Shown here piece by piece: positions 54,581-63,756 of a stretch of DNA of 64,000 bases (the stretch's first letter is position 1; each line of letters begins with the position of its first letter). The translations under genes were made by a program, and so were the position numbers. The notes beneath the pieces were generated by a model. That model was given only the letters and a program-made list of their open reading frames with translations, did not search any database and was not told the origin of the DNA. The stretch is from Stappia sp. TSB10P1A. GTDB lineage: Bacteria > Pseudomonadota > Alphaproteobacteria > Rhizobiales > Stappiaceae. The stretch covers positions 1 to 64,000 of the forward strand of contig NZ_FYAU01000036.1 of assembly GCF_900185725.1 (NCBI RefSeq), in the 5' to 3' direction.

Positions 54581-56641
54581 ATGACCGACGCCGCCGCAGT
54601 CGCCGACCGCAATCCGCTGCTTGCCGAATGGACCGCGCCCTTCGGGCTGCCGCCCTTCGGCGAAATCGAGCCCTGGCACTACGAGGCGGCCTTCGAGGCG
54701 GCATTGAAGCTGGCGCGGCAAGCGATCGACCGGATTGCCGCCGACCCGCAGGCGCCGACTTTCGCCAACACGATCGAGGCGATGGAACTGTCAGGCCGGG
54801 AACTGACGCGCGTCGCTTCCGTCTTCTTCAATCTCGCCGGCAGTCACACATCCGAGGAATTGCAGCGCATCGAGCGCGACATCGCCCCGAAGCTGGCCCG
54901 CCATTCCAGCGAAACCCTGCTCAACCAGGCGCTCTACGCCCGCGTCGCCGCGCTGTGGGAGGCGCGTGGCAGCCTCGGCCTCAACGAGGAACAGGCGCGC
55001 GTTCTGGAACGCTACCACCGCATGTTCACTCGCGCCGGCGCGGCCCTCGATGAGGCCGGACGCCAGCGCATGGCCGAGATCTCGCAGCGGCTTGCCGTGC
55101 TGGGGACGCGGTTCTCGCAGAACGTGCTGGCCGATGAGGCCGGATATCACCTTTTGCTGGAGAGCGAGGAGGATCTCGCCGGTCTGCCCGGCTTCCTGCG
55201 CCAGGCGGCGGCCGAGGCGGCGAGCGAGCGCGGTCACCCGGGCAAGCACGTCATCACCCTGTCGCGTTCGCTGATCGAGCCGTTCCTGCAGTTCTCGACG
55301 CGGCGCGACCTGCGCGAGACCGCGTTCAAGGCCTGGATCTCGCGCGGCGAGACCGGCGGCGACACGGACAATCGCGCGGTCATCGCCGAGATCCTGAGGC
55401 TGCGCGACGAGCGAGCCAGGCTGCTGGGCTTCGACAGCTTCGCCGCCTACAAGCTGGACGACACGATGGCCGGCACACCGGATGCGGTTCGCGACCTGCT
55501 GGAGACTGTCTGGAGCCCGGCGGTGGCGCAGGCCCGCAAGGAAGCGGAGGCTCTGCAGCGGCTCGCCGCCGAGACGGGGGACAATATCGCCATTGCCCCC
55601 TGGGACTGGCGCTTCTACGCGGAGAAGCTGCGCCTGCGCGACCATGCGCTCGATGAGGCAGAGCTGAAGCCGTATTTCCAGTTGGAGAAGATGATCGAGG
55701 CGGCGTTCCACACCGCCGGGCGCCTGTTCGGTCTGATCTTTCGAGAGGTCGACGGGCTGAAGCTCTATCACCCGGATGTGCGCGCCTTCGAGGTGCTGGA
55801 TGCCGATGGCGGTCATGTCGGCCTGTTTCTCGGCGACTATTTCAACCGCTCGACCAAGCGCAGCGGCGCCTGGATGAGTGCCTATCGCCGGCAGGAGAAG
55901 CTGGCGGCCGACATCCGTCCGATCATCGTCAACGTGATGAACTTCGCCAAGGCGCCCAAGGGGCAGCCGACGCTGCTGACCTTTGACGATGCGCGCACGC
56001 TGTTCCACGAATTCGGCCATGCCCTGCACGGGCTGCTCTCCGACGTGACCTATCCGGTGATCTCCGGCACGTCCGTGGCGCGCGACTTCGTCGAACTGCC
56101 CTCGCAGCTCTACGAGCACTGGCTGTCCGAGCCGGAAGTGCTCTCGCGCTTCGCCGTGCATGTGGAGACCGGCGAACCGATGCCGGCAGACCTGATGGAG
56201 CGGGTTCTGGCGGCGCGCAACTTCAACCAGGGATTCGCGACGGTCGAGTATCTCTCCTCCGCGCTCTTCGACCTCGACGTCCACACTCGCCAGGCGGACG
56301 GCGAGGCCGATATCGAGGCGCTGGAACATGAGACGCTCAGCCGTATCGGCATGCCGGCGGAAATCACCATGCGCCACCGGCCGACCCATTTCGCCCATGT
56401 GTTCTCGGGCGACGGCTATTCGGCAGGCTATTACAGCTACATGTGGTCGGAAGTGATGGACGCGGATGCCTTCACCGCCTTCGAGGAAACGGGCGACATC
56501 TTCAACGCGGACCTCGCCCGGCGGCTGCGCGAGGCGATCTATTCTGCCGGCGGCCGGCAGGACCCGAAGGACGCCTATGTCGCCTTCCGCGGCGCCCTGC
56601 CCGATGCCGGGCCGCTGCTGAAGAAGCGCGGCTTCGCCTGA
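54581..56641 (+). CDS. M3-family zinc metallopeptidase (oligopeptidase A/Dcp-type)
   Basis: A large cytoplasmic peptidase, 686 residues, that degrades oligopeptides such as processed signal peptides. The zinc motif HEFGH is at residues 476-480, with a downstream Glu ligand in the RDFVELPSQLYEHW segment, and C-terminal GYSAGYYSYMWSEVMDAD is typical of M3A enzymes. The ATG at 54581 has AGGA 8 bases upstream, and homologues begin nearby. OpdA and Dcp are not distinguished by what I can see. Confidence 0.92.
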   Translation: MTDAAAVADRNPLLAEWTAPFGLPPFGEIEPWHYEAAFEAALKLARQAIDRIAADPQAPTFANTIEAMELSGRELTRVASVFFNLAGSHTSEELQRIERDIAPKLARHSSETLLNQALYARVAALWEARGSLGLNEEQARVLERYHRMFTRAGAALDEAGRQRMAEISQRLAVLGTRFSQNVLADEAGYHLLLESEEDLAGLPGFLRQAAAEAASERGHPGKHVITLSRSLIEPFLQFSTRRDLRETAFKAWISRGETGGDTDNRAVIAEILRLRDERARLLGFDSFAAYKLDDTMAGTPDAVRDLLETVWSPAVAQARKEAEALQRLAAETGDNIAIAPWDWRFYAEKLRLRDHALDEAELKPYFQLEKMIEAAFHTAGRLFGLIFREVDGLKLYHPDVRAFEVLDADGGHVGLFLGDYFNRSTKRSGAWMSAYRRQEKLAADIRPIIVNVMNFAKAPKGQPTLLTFDDARTLFHEFGHALHGLLSDVTYPVISGTSVARDFVELPSQLYEHWLSEPEVLSRFAVHVETGEPMPADLMERVLAARNFNQGFATVEYLSSALFDLDVHTRQADGEADIEALEHETLSRIGMPAEITMRHRPTHFAHVFSGDGYSAGYYSYMWSEVMDADAFTAFEETGDIFNADLARRLREAIYSAGGRQDPKDAYVAFRGALPDAGPLLKKRGFA

Positions 56642-56657
56642 GACCGGGCGGCAGGCA

Positions 56658-57530
56658 TCAGCCGACACTTTCTTCTGCGACGTCGATGAAGGCGCGCACG
56701 ATCCGGAGCGCGCGCTTGTCAGCAGGGGTGACGAGCACCGTCCGGTAGGCCTCCGGCATCTCGGCGATCGGCCGCACGACAAGCTGGCGCGACGGGAAGA
56801 AGCTCGCGCCGAGCAGCAGGCCGACGCCGACGCCGTGCAGAACAGCCTCCTTGACCACCGGATAGCTCGTCATCTCCATCATGCGGTCGAGCGCAAGGCC
56901 GTTCCTGGCAAGGGCCTGCGACACCGCGCGCCGCGTGAGAGAGCCGCCCTCGGGCAGCACGACGCATTCCTGCGCGAGATCGCGTAGCGACAGGGTCTTC
57001 TGGCGGGCGAGCGGATGCTCGCCGCGCAGATAGGCCATGAAACAGGCGCGCTCCAGCTCAAGCTCGTACATGCCCTCGACGTGCTCGGGCTCGGTCACGA
57101 CCGCGATGTCGACATCGCGCCCGCGCAAGCGCTGCATCGCCACCGACCAACTGTGTAACGAGAAGGCCACCCGGACGCCGGGATAGCGGCGGTTGAAGGC
57201 GGCGATCAGCGGCAGAACGGGGCGCGGCGCATTGGCGATGACCCGCAGATGCCCCGATTCGATGGCCCCGTAGGCCTGCAGGCGTTCACCGACAAGCTGG
57301 GTCAGGGTGAAGACCCGGTCGGTGAGCTCGAACAGGTCCTGTCCGGGGCGCGTCAGCTCGAGTCCGCCGCGACGGCGCACGAACAAGGGCACCCCCATCA
57401 ACCGCTCGAGTTTGGCGACATGCTGCGTCACCGCCGACTGGGTGATGCCGAGCACCGTCGCCGCGCGGGAAAATCCGCGCTCGCGCGCCGCTACGGTAAA
57501 CGCCTCGAGCTGGGCCAGGCCGGGTTTCAC
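56658..57530 (-). CDS. LysR-family regulator of the adjacent ABC locus
   Basis: 290 residues, with an N-terminal HTH (ATVLGITQSAVTQHVAKLE) and a LysR co-inducer-binding domain. A GTG at 57530 with AGGAG 8 bases upstream is preferred; an ATG at 57572 would add 14 residues and has no visible ribosome site. It is divergent from the ABC importer, the classical arrangement in which a LysR protein controls the opposite genes in response to the transported compound. Confidence 0.82.
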   Translation of the reverse strand: MKPGLAQLEAFTVAARERGFSRAATVLGITQSAVTQHVAKLERLMGVPLFVRRRGGLELTRPGQDLFELTDRVFTLTQLVGERLQAYGAIESGHLRVIANAPRPVLPLIAAFNRRYPGVRVAFSLHSWSVAMQRLRGRDVDIAVVTEPEHVEGMYELELERACFMAYLRGEHPLARQKTLSLRDLAQECVVLPEGGSLTRRAVSQALARNGLALDRMMEMTSYPVVKEAVLHGVGVGLLLGASFFPSRQLVVRPIAEMPEAYRTVLVTPADKRALRIVRAFIDVAEESVG

Positions 57531-57570
57531 GGGCGTTTCTCCTGCCGGATGGATGGGACTCCGCCGTATC

Positions 57571-57585
57571 ATTAGCAGGGCTTAT
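57571..57585. promoter_or_regulatory. LysR-type T-N11-A box between regulator and ABC genes
   Basis: ATTAG-CAGGG-CTTAT is an imperfect palindrome with the T-N11-A form of LysR-binding sites. It lies in the 126-base divergent region between the regulator start (57530) and the ATPase start (57657). Confidence 0.4.
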
Positions 57586-57656
57586 TTCCGGTTATGTGAC
57601 TGTCAACCCGACTTGCTAGGCAGTGTCCGCAAGGGACAAACAGTGAGGCCGATCCA

Positions 57657-58805
57657 ATGGCAAGCGTAACGCTAGAGGGCATCCGGAAAAGCTACGAGCG
57701 GACGGAGATCCTGAAAGGGATCGACCTGACGATAGAGGACGGATCGTTCCTGTCGCTGCTCGGACCGTCAGGCTGCGGGAAGTCCACGCTGCTGCGCATC
57801 ATCGCCGGGTTGGAGCGCCAGAACTCGGGGCATGTGCGGATCGGCGACGACGTGGTCGACGCCGTGCGACCATCGGAGCGCAACCTCTCCATGGTGTTCC
57901 AGTCCTATGCGCTGTATCCGCATCTGAGCGTGGCGGACAACATCGCCGTGCCGTTGCGCATGCGTCGGCTGTCGACGCTGCAGCGCATGCCGCTGATCCG
58001 CCACGCGGTGCCAGGGACACACGCGGTGGAGCGGGAGATCCGCGCGGAGGTGGCGCGCACAGCCGAACAGCTCGGCCTCGGCGCGCTGATGCGGCGCAAG
58101 CCCGGCCAGCTTTCCGGCGGCCAGCGCCAGCGCGTGGCGGTCGGGCGGGCGATGGTGCGCCAGCCGCGCGCCTTCCTGCTCGACGAGCCTCTGTCCAATC
58201 TCGACGCCAAGCTGCGCGTGCACATGCGCACGGAAATCGCCCAACTGCACCGGGCGCTGGGCACCACGTTCATCTACGTGACGCATGACCAGGCCGAAGC
58301 GATGACCATGTCCGACAAGATCGCGGTCATGGCCGAGGGTGAGATCCTGCAGGTCGGAAGCCCGGATCAGATCTACGACGAGCCGGCGTGCCTGCGCGTT
58401 GCGGAGTTCATCGGTAGCCCGAAGATCAATGTCCTGAACGGCGTGGTCGACGACGCCGGGAGCGTCCGGCTTGGCGGCCGCGACACCGGCTGCGCCGCGA
58501 CAGCCACGCCGGGCTCTGGCGTCAGTCTGGGCATCCGGCCCGAGGCGATCGCCCTGCGCGCGCCGGACGCCGCCGGATTGCGGGGCCGCCTTGCCCACAC
58601 GGAGAATCTCGGCGCGGACGTTTTCGTCCATCTCGCGGTCGAGGGGTGCGAAGCTCCGGTCGTGGTGCGGCTCAGCCAGGCCGAGGCGCGCCGGACACGC
58701 CTCGGCGACACGGTCGGGCTTGGCTTCGAACCGGCCGCCGCGCGCCTGTTCGCCGCCGACGGTCGGCGGATTGCTCCTCGCGTTGGGGAGGTTGCCCATG
58801 TCTGA
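57657..58805 (+). CDS. UgpC/MalK-type ABC transporter ATPase
   Basis: 382-residue sugar/glycerol-phosphate-type importer ATPase. Walker A GPSGCGKST, signature LSGGQRQRVAVGRAMV, Walker B LLDEPLSNLDA and H-loop VTHDQAEAMT are all intact, followed by a C-terminal TOBE-type regulatory domain. A roughly 25-residue insertion (MRRLSTLQRMPLIRHAVPG) between Q-loop and signature is unusual. It overlaps the next permease by 8 bases. Confidence 0.9.
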   Translation: MASVTLEGIRKSYERTEILKGIDLTIEDGSFLSLLGPSGCGKSTLLRIIAGLERQNSGHVRIGDDVVDAVRPSERNLSMVFQSYALYPHLSVADNIAVPLRMRRLSTLQRMPLIRHAVPGTHAVEREIRAEVARTAEQLGLGALMRRKPGQLSGGQRQRVAVGRAMVRQPRAFLLDEPLSNLDAKLRVHMRTEIAQLHRALGTTFIYVTHDQAEAMTMSDKIAVMAEGEILQVGSPDQIYDEPACLRVAEFIGSPKINVLNGVVDDAGSVRLGGRDTGCAATATPGSGVSLGIRPEAIALRAPDAAGLRGRLAHTENLGADVFVHLAVEGCEAPVVVRLSQAEARRTRLGDTVGLGFEPAAARLFAADGRRIAPRVGEVAHV

Positions 58806-59760
58806 CGCGAGCCTGCCCCTTGCCCGCGAAGGTGTCGCCGCGCCCGTGAGCCGGTCGTCGCGAAAGAGCAAGGCGGCCGCCACGGCCGCACGCTCCCCGC
58901 ACCAGCTCGTCGCAACGGCGCTGCTGCTTCCCGCCGGCCTGCTCATGCTGCTCCTTGTGCTCGGGCCGGTCGCAGCCGTGCTGCTGATGTCGCTGACGGA
59001 CTACCAACTCGGCGCCTCCGGCTTCTCCTTCATCGGGTTTGAAAACTATGCCGCCCTGCTGGACGACCGCGTGTTCTGGAAGGCGCTCGGCAATACGCTC
59101 GCCTATGTGGCGATCGTGGTGCCCGCCTCCGTCGGTCTCGGCCTCGCGGTGGCCCTGCTGATCGAGTCCGGCCGGAGCCTGCGCAGCCTCTACAGGGCGG
59201 TGTTCTTCGTGCCGGTGATGGCGACGTTGATTGCGATGGCGATCTCGTTCGAGTTCATGCTGCATCCGCAGTTCGGCCTCATCAACCTGATGCTCTCCGC
59301 CCTCGGCCTGCCGACCCACGCGTTTCTCAGCGAACCGGCGCTCGCCCTGCCGACGCTCGCTGCGATCGGCGTGTGGCAGATGTTCGGCTTCAACATGGTG
59401 CTGTTTCTCGCCGGGCTGGTGTCCATCCCGCGCCACCTCTACGAGGCCGCGGAACTTGACGGCGCCCGCTCCGCCTGGTCGCAGTTCCGCCTCGTCACGT
59501 GGCCCCTGCTCGGACCGGTCACCATGTTCGTGGTGCTGATCTCGGCGATCCGCTCGTTCCAGGTCTTCGACACGGTGCATGTGCTGACCAAGGGCGGCCC
59601 GAGCAAGGCCTCCGAGGTGCTGCTCTACTCGATGTACACCGAGGGCTTTGAATTCTTCCGCTCGGGCCTCGCCGCGGCGATCGCGGTGGTGTTCCTAGCC
59701 TTCGTCCTGCTACTCACGCTGATCAAGGCGCGGGTGATCGAAAAGAGGGTCCACTACTGA
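58798..59760 (+). CDS. ABC transporter permease (UgpA/MalF-type)
   Basis: 320-residue inner-membrane permease with a Lys/Arg/Ala-rich N-terminal tail, six hydrophobic segments and the EAA loop (EAAELDGARSAWSQF). It belongs to the carbohydrate/glycerol-phosphate importer class. It overlaps the ATPase gene by 8 bases and the next permease by one base. Confidence 0.9.
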   Translation: MSDASLPLAREGVAAPVSRSSRKSKAAATAARSPHQLVATALLLPAGLLMLLLVLGPVAAVLLMSLTDYQLGASGFSFIGFENYAALLDDRVFWKALGNTLAYVAIVVPASVGLGLAVALLIESGRSLRSLYRAVFFVPVMATLIAMAISFEFMLHPQFGLINLMLSALGLPTHAFLSEPALALPTLAAIGVWQMFGFNMVLFLAGLVSIPRHLYEAAELDGARSAWSQFRLVTWPLLGPVTMFVVLISAIRSFQVFDTVHVLTKGGPSKASEVLLYSMYTEGFEFFRSGLAAAIAVVFLAFVLLLTLIKARVIEKRVHY

Positions 59761-60605
59761 TGCGCCCGCTGCTCTCTCCGCTTTCCGCCGCCCTGCCCGG
59801 CCTTGCCCGCCATGCCGCGCTGCTGGCGCTCGCCGCGCTGACGCTGCTGCCGTTTGCCTGGATGATCTCGACCTCGCTCAAGCCGGCCGGCGAGATCTTC
59901 CTGTCGGAAATCCGCTGGTGGCCGGAGCGTCTCGCCGCGGTCGAGAACTACAGCGCCGCCTTCGAGCGCGCACCGCTGCTGCGCTTCCTGGCCAATGGCG
60001 CGATCGTGACGCTGGCGATCTTCGCCCTGCAGGTGGTCGTCAACCTGCCGGCGGCCTATGCCCTGGCCAAGCTGCGCTTCATCGGACGCCAGACGGCCTT
60101 TGCCCTCGTCCTGTTCGCGATCCTCGTCCCGCAACAGGCAACCGCCGTGCCGCTGTTCCTGCTGTTCCACCAGCTCGGCCTGCTCGACAGCTATGCCGCG
60201 CTGGTGGTGCCCTTCACGATCTCCGCCTTCGGCATCTTCCTGATGCGCCAGTTCTTCATGAGCGTTCCGGACGACCTGGTCGACGCTGCCCGGATGGACG
60301 GCATATCGGAGTTCGGCATCGTCTGGCGCGTCATGCTGCCGACCGCGATCCCGGCCGTCACCGCCTTCGGCATCTTCTCGGTCGTCTCGCACTGGAACGA
60401 CTATTTCTGGCCGCTCGTCGCCATCAACTCGCCGCACCTGTTCACCCCGCCGCTTGGCGTCGCCGCCTTCCGCAACGAGGAAGCCGGCACCGACTACGGT
60501 CCGCTGATGGCGGCGGCCACGATCATCATCGCCCCACTGGTTATCGCCTTCCTGTTCGCGCAGCGCCGCTTCATCGAAGGCATCACCTTCACGGGCATGA
60601 AATAA
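59760..60605 (+). CDS. ABC transporter permease (UgpE/MalG-type)
   Basis: 281-residue partner permease with six hydrophobic segments and an EAA loop (DAARMDGISEFGI). The TGATG overlap with the previous stop indicates coupled translation. Together with the other permease it forms the channel. Confidence 0.9.
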   Translation: MRPLLSPLSAALPGLARHAALLALAALTLLPFAWMISTSLKPAGEIFLSEIRWWPERLAAVENYSAAFERAPLLRFLANGAIVTLAIFALQVVVNLPAAYALAKLRFIGRQTAFALVLFAILVPQQATAVPLFLLFHQLGLLDSYAALVVPFTISAFGIFLMRQFFMSVPDDLVDAARMDGISEFGIVWRVMLPTAIPAVTAFGIFSVVSHWNDYFWPLVAINSPHLFTPPLGVAAFRNEEAGTDYGPLMAAATIIIAPLVIAFLFAQRRFIEGITFTGMK

Positions 60606-60666
60606 CCCCGAGAACGGACGGTCAACGTCCGCCGGACCTCTACCGCAGCCTCGTATGGAGATCCAC

Positions 60667-61926
60667 ATGCTGAAGCACGTCCTGCTTTCGGCCGCGATGA
60701 CGCTTGCCGTCCTCCCGGCCGCCGCCCAGACCGAGATCGTCATCCAGTACCCCTATGGCGAGCTCTTCAACACCACACACGAGCAGATCCGGGAGGCCTT
60801 CGAGAAGACCAATCCCGACATCAAGGTGACGTTCCGCGCGCCCTACGAGTCCTACGAGGAAGGCACGCAGAAGGTGCTGCGCGAGGCGATCACCGGCCAG
60901 ATGCCGGACATCACCTTCCAGGGCCTGAACCGCGTCCGCATCTTCGTCGATCGCGGCATCGCGCAGCCGCTCGACGGTTTCATCGCCGCCGATCCGGAGC
61001 TGGAGACCGACGGCTTCCACAAGGCGATGTACGATATCGGCACACAGAACGGCCAAGTCTACGCGCTGCCCTTCGCGATCTCGCTGCCGATCATGTATGT
61101 CAATCTCGACCTTGTGCGTGCCGCCGGCGCCGATCCGGAGCTGCTGCCGACCACCTGGGCCGAGGTGATTGACCTCGCGCGCAAGATCAAGTCGGTTGGC
61201 GACGACATCAACGGCGTCACCTACGCCTGGGACATTACCGGCAACTGGCTGTGGCAGGCCCCGGTCTTCGCCCGTGGCGGCACGATGCTGAGCGAGGACG
61301 AGAGCAAGGTCGCCTTCGACGGCGAGGCAGGCCGTTTCGCGATCAACATGATCGCCGGCCTGGTGACCGAGGCCGGCATGCCGAACCTCACCCAGCCCGA
61401 CATGCGCAGCGCCTTCGCCGCCGGCAAGACCGGCCTGCACTTCACTTCGACCTCCGACCTCGCCAAGGTCACCTCGATGGTCGACGGCAAGTTCGACCTG
61501 AAGACCTTCACCTTCCCCGACGTGGTGCCGGGCACGGGCCGTCTGCCGGCGGGCGGCAATGTCGGCATCATCCTGACCAAGGACGCCGAAAAGCAGAAGG
61601 CTGCTTGGGAGGTGATGAAGTTCTGGCACGGCGCCGAAGGCGCGGCCATCATGGCGCGGACGACTGGTTACATGCCGCCCAACAAGAAGGCGAACGACGT
61701 CTACCTCAAGGACTTCTATACGGACAATCCGAACAACTACACCGCCGTCAGCCAGGTCGCCCTGCTGACCAAGTGGTACGCCTTCCCTCGCGAGAACGGG
61801 CTCAAGATCACCGACGTGATCAAGGATCACCTGAACTCGATCATCACCGGCGCACGGGCGCAGGAGCCCGATGCGGTGCTCGCCGACATGACCGCCGACG
61901 TGCAGAAGCTGCTGCCGAGGAAGTAA
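60667..61926 (+). CDS. ABC transporter periplasmic binding protein (family 1)
   Basis: 419-residue extracellular solute-binding protein with a type I signal peptide (residues 1-20). Family 1 features include GQMPDITFQGL, DFYTDNPNNY and RTTGYMPPNKK near the C-terminus, where UgpB-like proteins have similar segments. The start at 60667 has GGAG 8 bases upstream. Ligand: glycerol-phosphate or glycerophosphodiester is plausible from the neighbouring phosphodiesterase, but a sugar cannot be excluded. Confidence 0.88.
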   Translation: MLKHVLLSAAMTLAVLPAAAQTEIVIQYPYGELFNTTHEQIREAFEKTNPDIKVTFRAPYESYEEGTQKVLREAITGQMPDITFQGLNRVRIFVDRGIAQPLDGFIAADPELETDGFHKAMYDIGTQNGQVYALPFAISLPIMYVNLDLVRAAGADPELLPTTWAEVIDLARKIKSVGDDINGVTYAWDITGNWLWQAPVFARGGTMLSEDESKVAFDGEAGRFAINMIAGLVTEAGMPNLTQPDMRSAFAAGKTGLHFTSTSDLAKVTSMVDGKFDLKTFTFPDVVPGTGRLPAGGNVGIILTKDAEKQKAAWEVMKFWHGAEGAAIMARTTGYMPPNKKANDVYLKDFYTDNPNNYTAVSQVALLTKWYAFPRENGLKITDVIKDHLNSIITGARAQEPDAVLADMTADVQKLLPRK

Positions 61927-62003
61927 CTCCGACAGCAGGCACGCCGGGCCATACGCCTGGCGTGCCTGCGCCGATCCGGCCCCTCAAGACCAAGCCAGAC
62001 AAG

Positions 62004-62828
62004 ATGAAGATCCTCCATTTCAGCGACATCCATCTGACCACGCCGGGGCACACGATCCAGGGCCGTGACCCGAACGCCAGTTTCGAGCGCGCCCTCGGCC
62101 ATGCGCTGGCCGACCATGGCGATGCCGAACTGCTGGTGATCACCGGAGACCTTTCCGACTGGGGCGACCGGGCGGACTATGAACGCCTGCGCGACCGGCT
62201 CGCCAACCTGCCCCTCCCCATCGCGCTGTGCATCGGCAACCACGACGACCGCCCGACATTTCTCGACGTATTTCCCGAACTCGCCGACCCGAACGGCTTC
62301 GTGCAGAGCGTGCGCGACGTCTCGGCGGGGCGCTGCCTAATGCTCGACACCTGGGAACCGCAGACCCATTCCGGGCACTATTGCGAAGCCCGGCTGGCCT
62401 GGCTCGAGGCCCGGCTTCGCGAACATGACGGCCCGTTCTTCCTGTTCATGCACCACAATCCGTTCCCGACCCATCTCGCGCCGCTCGACCGGATCGGCCT
62501 TGCCGACGGGAGGGCGTTCCGCGACGCCGTCGCCCGCCACCGCGACCGGATCCGGCACATCTTCTTCGGGCATTGCCATCTGCCGCTGGCCGGCTCGACC
62601 GCCGGCGTGCCGACAACCTCGCTGCGCGGCACGAACCATGCCGGCATCGCGCTGTTCCGCGAACGCGAACTCTTGTCCAGTTCGGACCTGCCGGCGAGCT
62701 ACGGAGTCGCGTTCATCGCAGCCGATCATGTCTGCGTACACATGGTCGAGTTCGGCTATGACGGCCCCGTGCGCACGGAGGGCAATCCGGATTACGCGGC
62801 GTGGAACCGGGAGACGATGGTGCGATGA
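62004..62828 (+). CDS. GpdQ/CpdA-like metallophosphodiesterase
   Basis: A calcineurin-fold phosphoesterase, 274 residues. Metal ligands appear in order: D8 and H10 (SDIH), D49 (TGD), N79/H80 (GNHDD), a His in MHHNP and the GHCH motif. The motif set and spacing resemble GpdQ of Enterobacter, which hydrolyses glycerophosphodiesters, and CpdA, which hydrolyses cAMP. Placement behind a UgpCAEB-like transporter favours a role in using imported phosphodiesters (inference). Confidence 0.88.
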   Translation: MKILHFSDIHLTTPGHTIQGRDPNASFERALGHALADHGDAELLVITGDLSDWGDRADYERLRDRLANLPLPIALCIGNHDDRPTFLDVFPELADPNGFVQSVRDVSAGRCLMLDTWEPQTHSGHYCEARLAWLEARLREHDGPFFLFMHHNPFPTHLAPLDRIGLADGRAFRDAVARHRDRIRHIFFGHCHLPLAGSTAGVPTTSLRGTNHAGIALFRERELLSSSDLPASYGVAFIAADHVCVHMVEFGYDGPVRTEGNPDYAAWNRETMVR

Positions 62829-63030
62829 TCTCGGTGCAAGGCTGGCGTTGCGATCCGGCGAGAAAGCCTTCCAAATAGGGTGGAAAATTCGCCCACTCCC
62901 ATATGGCGGACGCGGTCGCCGTCGCGCCGGAGCACGATCTCCATCTTGGCGAAGAGCGGCTTTGCCTGAGCCCCAGCGGCGTGAGCGAAGATCGACGGCG
63001 CGGAAGGTCTCCGCACCGCCGTTGCAAAGG

Positions 63031-63756
63031 TCAGATGACCTCGACCTTGCCGGTGGCGATATCGTAGAGCGCACCGACAACGCGCACCTTGCCGCCGGCA
63101 ACGGCCTCGGCAACGATCGGGCCGGCGGCCTTCAGTTTTTCGACATTGTGCAGAACATTGGCACGGGTCGCGGCGGCGAGCGGATCGGCGGGCTTGTCGG
63201 CGAGCGCCGCCTCGACGCCCGGCTTCAGCATGCCGACGAGTTCCGGCAGGTGACCCGGCAGTTCCGTGCCCTCTTCCACCACGCGGATGGTCGCAGACAC
63301 GGCGCCGCAGTTGGTATGGCCCATGACCACGAGAAGCGGGATGCCGAGCACGGCAACGCCGTACTCGATGCTGGCAAGCCCGCTGATGTCCACAAAGTTG
63401 CCGGCAACCCGCATCACGAACAGTTCGCCCGGCCCCTGATCGAAGAGAAGTTCGGGGGCGACGCGCGAATCGGCGCAGGAGAGAATTCCGGCGAAGGGGT
63501 ACTGAGCTCCGGCACGCGCGGCGCGGCCGACCGAGAAGTCGCCGTTGCATCCGGCGTTGGCGACATAGCGCGAATTGCCTTCGACCAGCCGCGCCAGCGC
63601 GTCCTCTGGGGAAATGTCGTTGGGTGCGCTCGTCGCCTGCTCGGCGGCGGCGCTGCCCGGCAACGCGAAACCACCGGCGAAGGCCGTCGTCGCCGCCGCT
63701 GCTCCAAGTCCCAGCAGGCCGCGTCGCGACAGGGCGTAATGGTCAATCTCGCACAT
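63031..63756 (-). CDS. Tat-exported beta-carbonic anhydrase
   Basis: A periplasmic beta-class carbonic anhydrase of 241 residues that interconverts CO2 and bicarbonate. Zinc ligands C94, H147 and C150 and the catalytic dyad D96/R98 (CADSR, HTNC) are present. The N-terminus is a twin-arginine signal (SRRGLLGLG) with an Ala-rich hydrophobic stretch, so the folded enzyme is exported. GGAGG lies 8 bases before the ATG at 63756, which decides this start over a longer frame. Confidence 0.92.
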   Translation of the reverse strand: MCEIDHYALSRRGLLGLGAAAATTAFAGGFALPGSAAAEQATSAPNDISPEDALARLVEGNSRYVANAGCNGDFSVGRAARAGAQYPFAGILSCADSRVAPELLFDQGPGELFVMRVAGNFVDISGLASIEYGVAVLGIPLLVVMGHTNCGAVSATIRVVEEGTELPGHLPELVGMLKPGVEAALADKPADPLAAATRANVLHNVEKLKAAGPIVAEAVAGGKVRVVGALYDIATGKVEVI

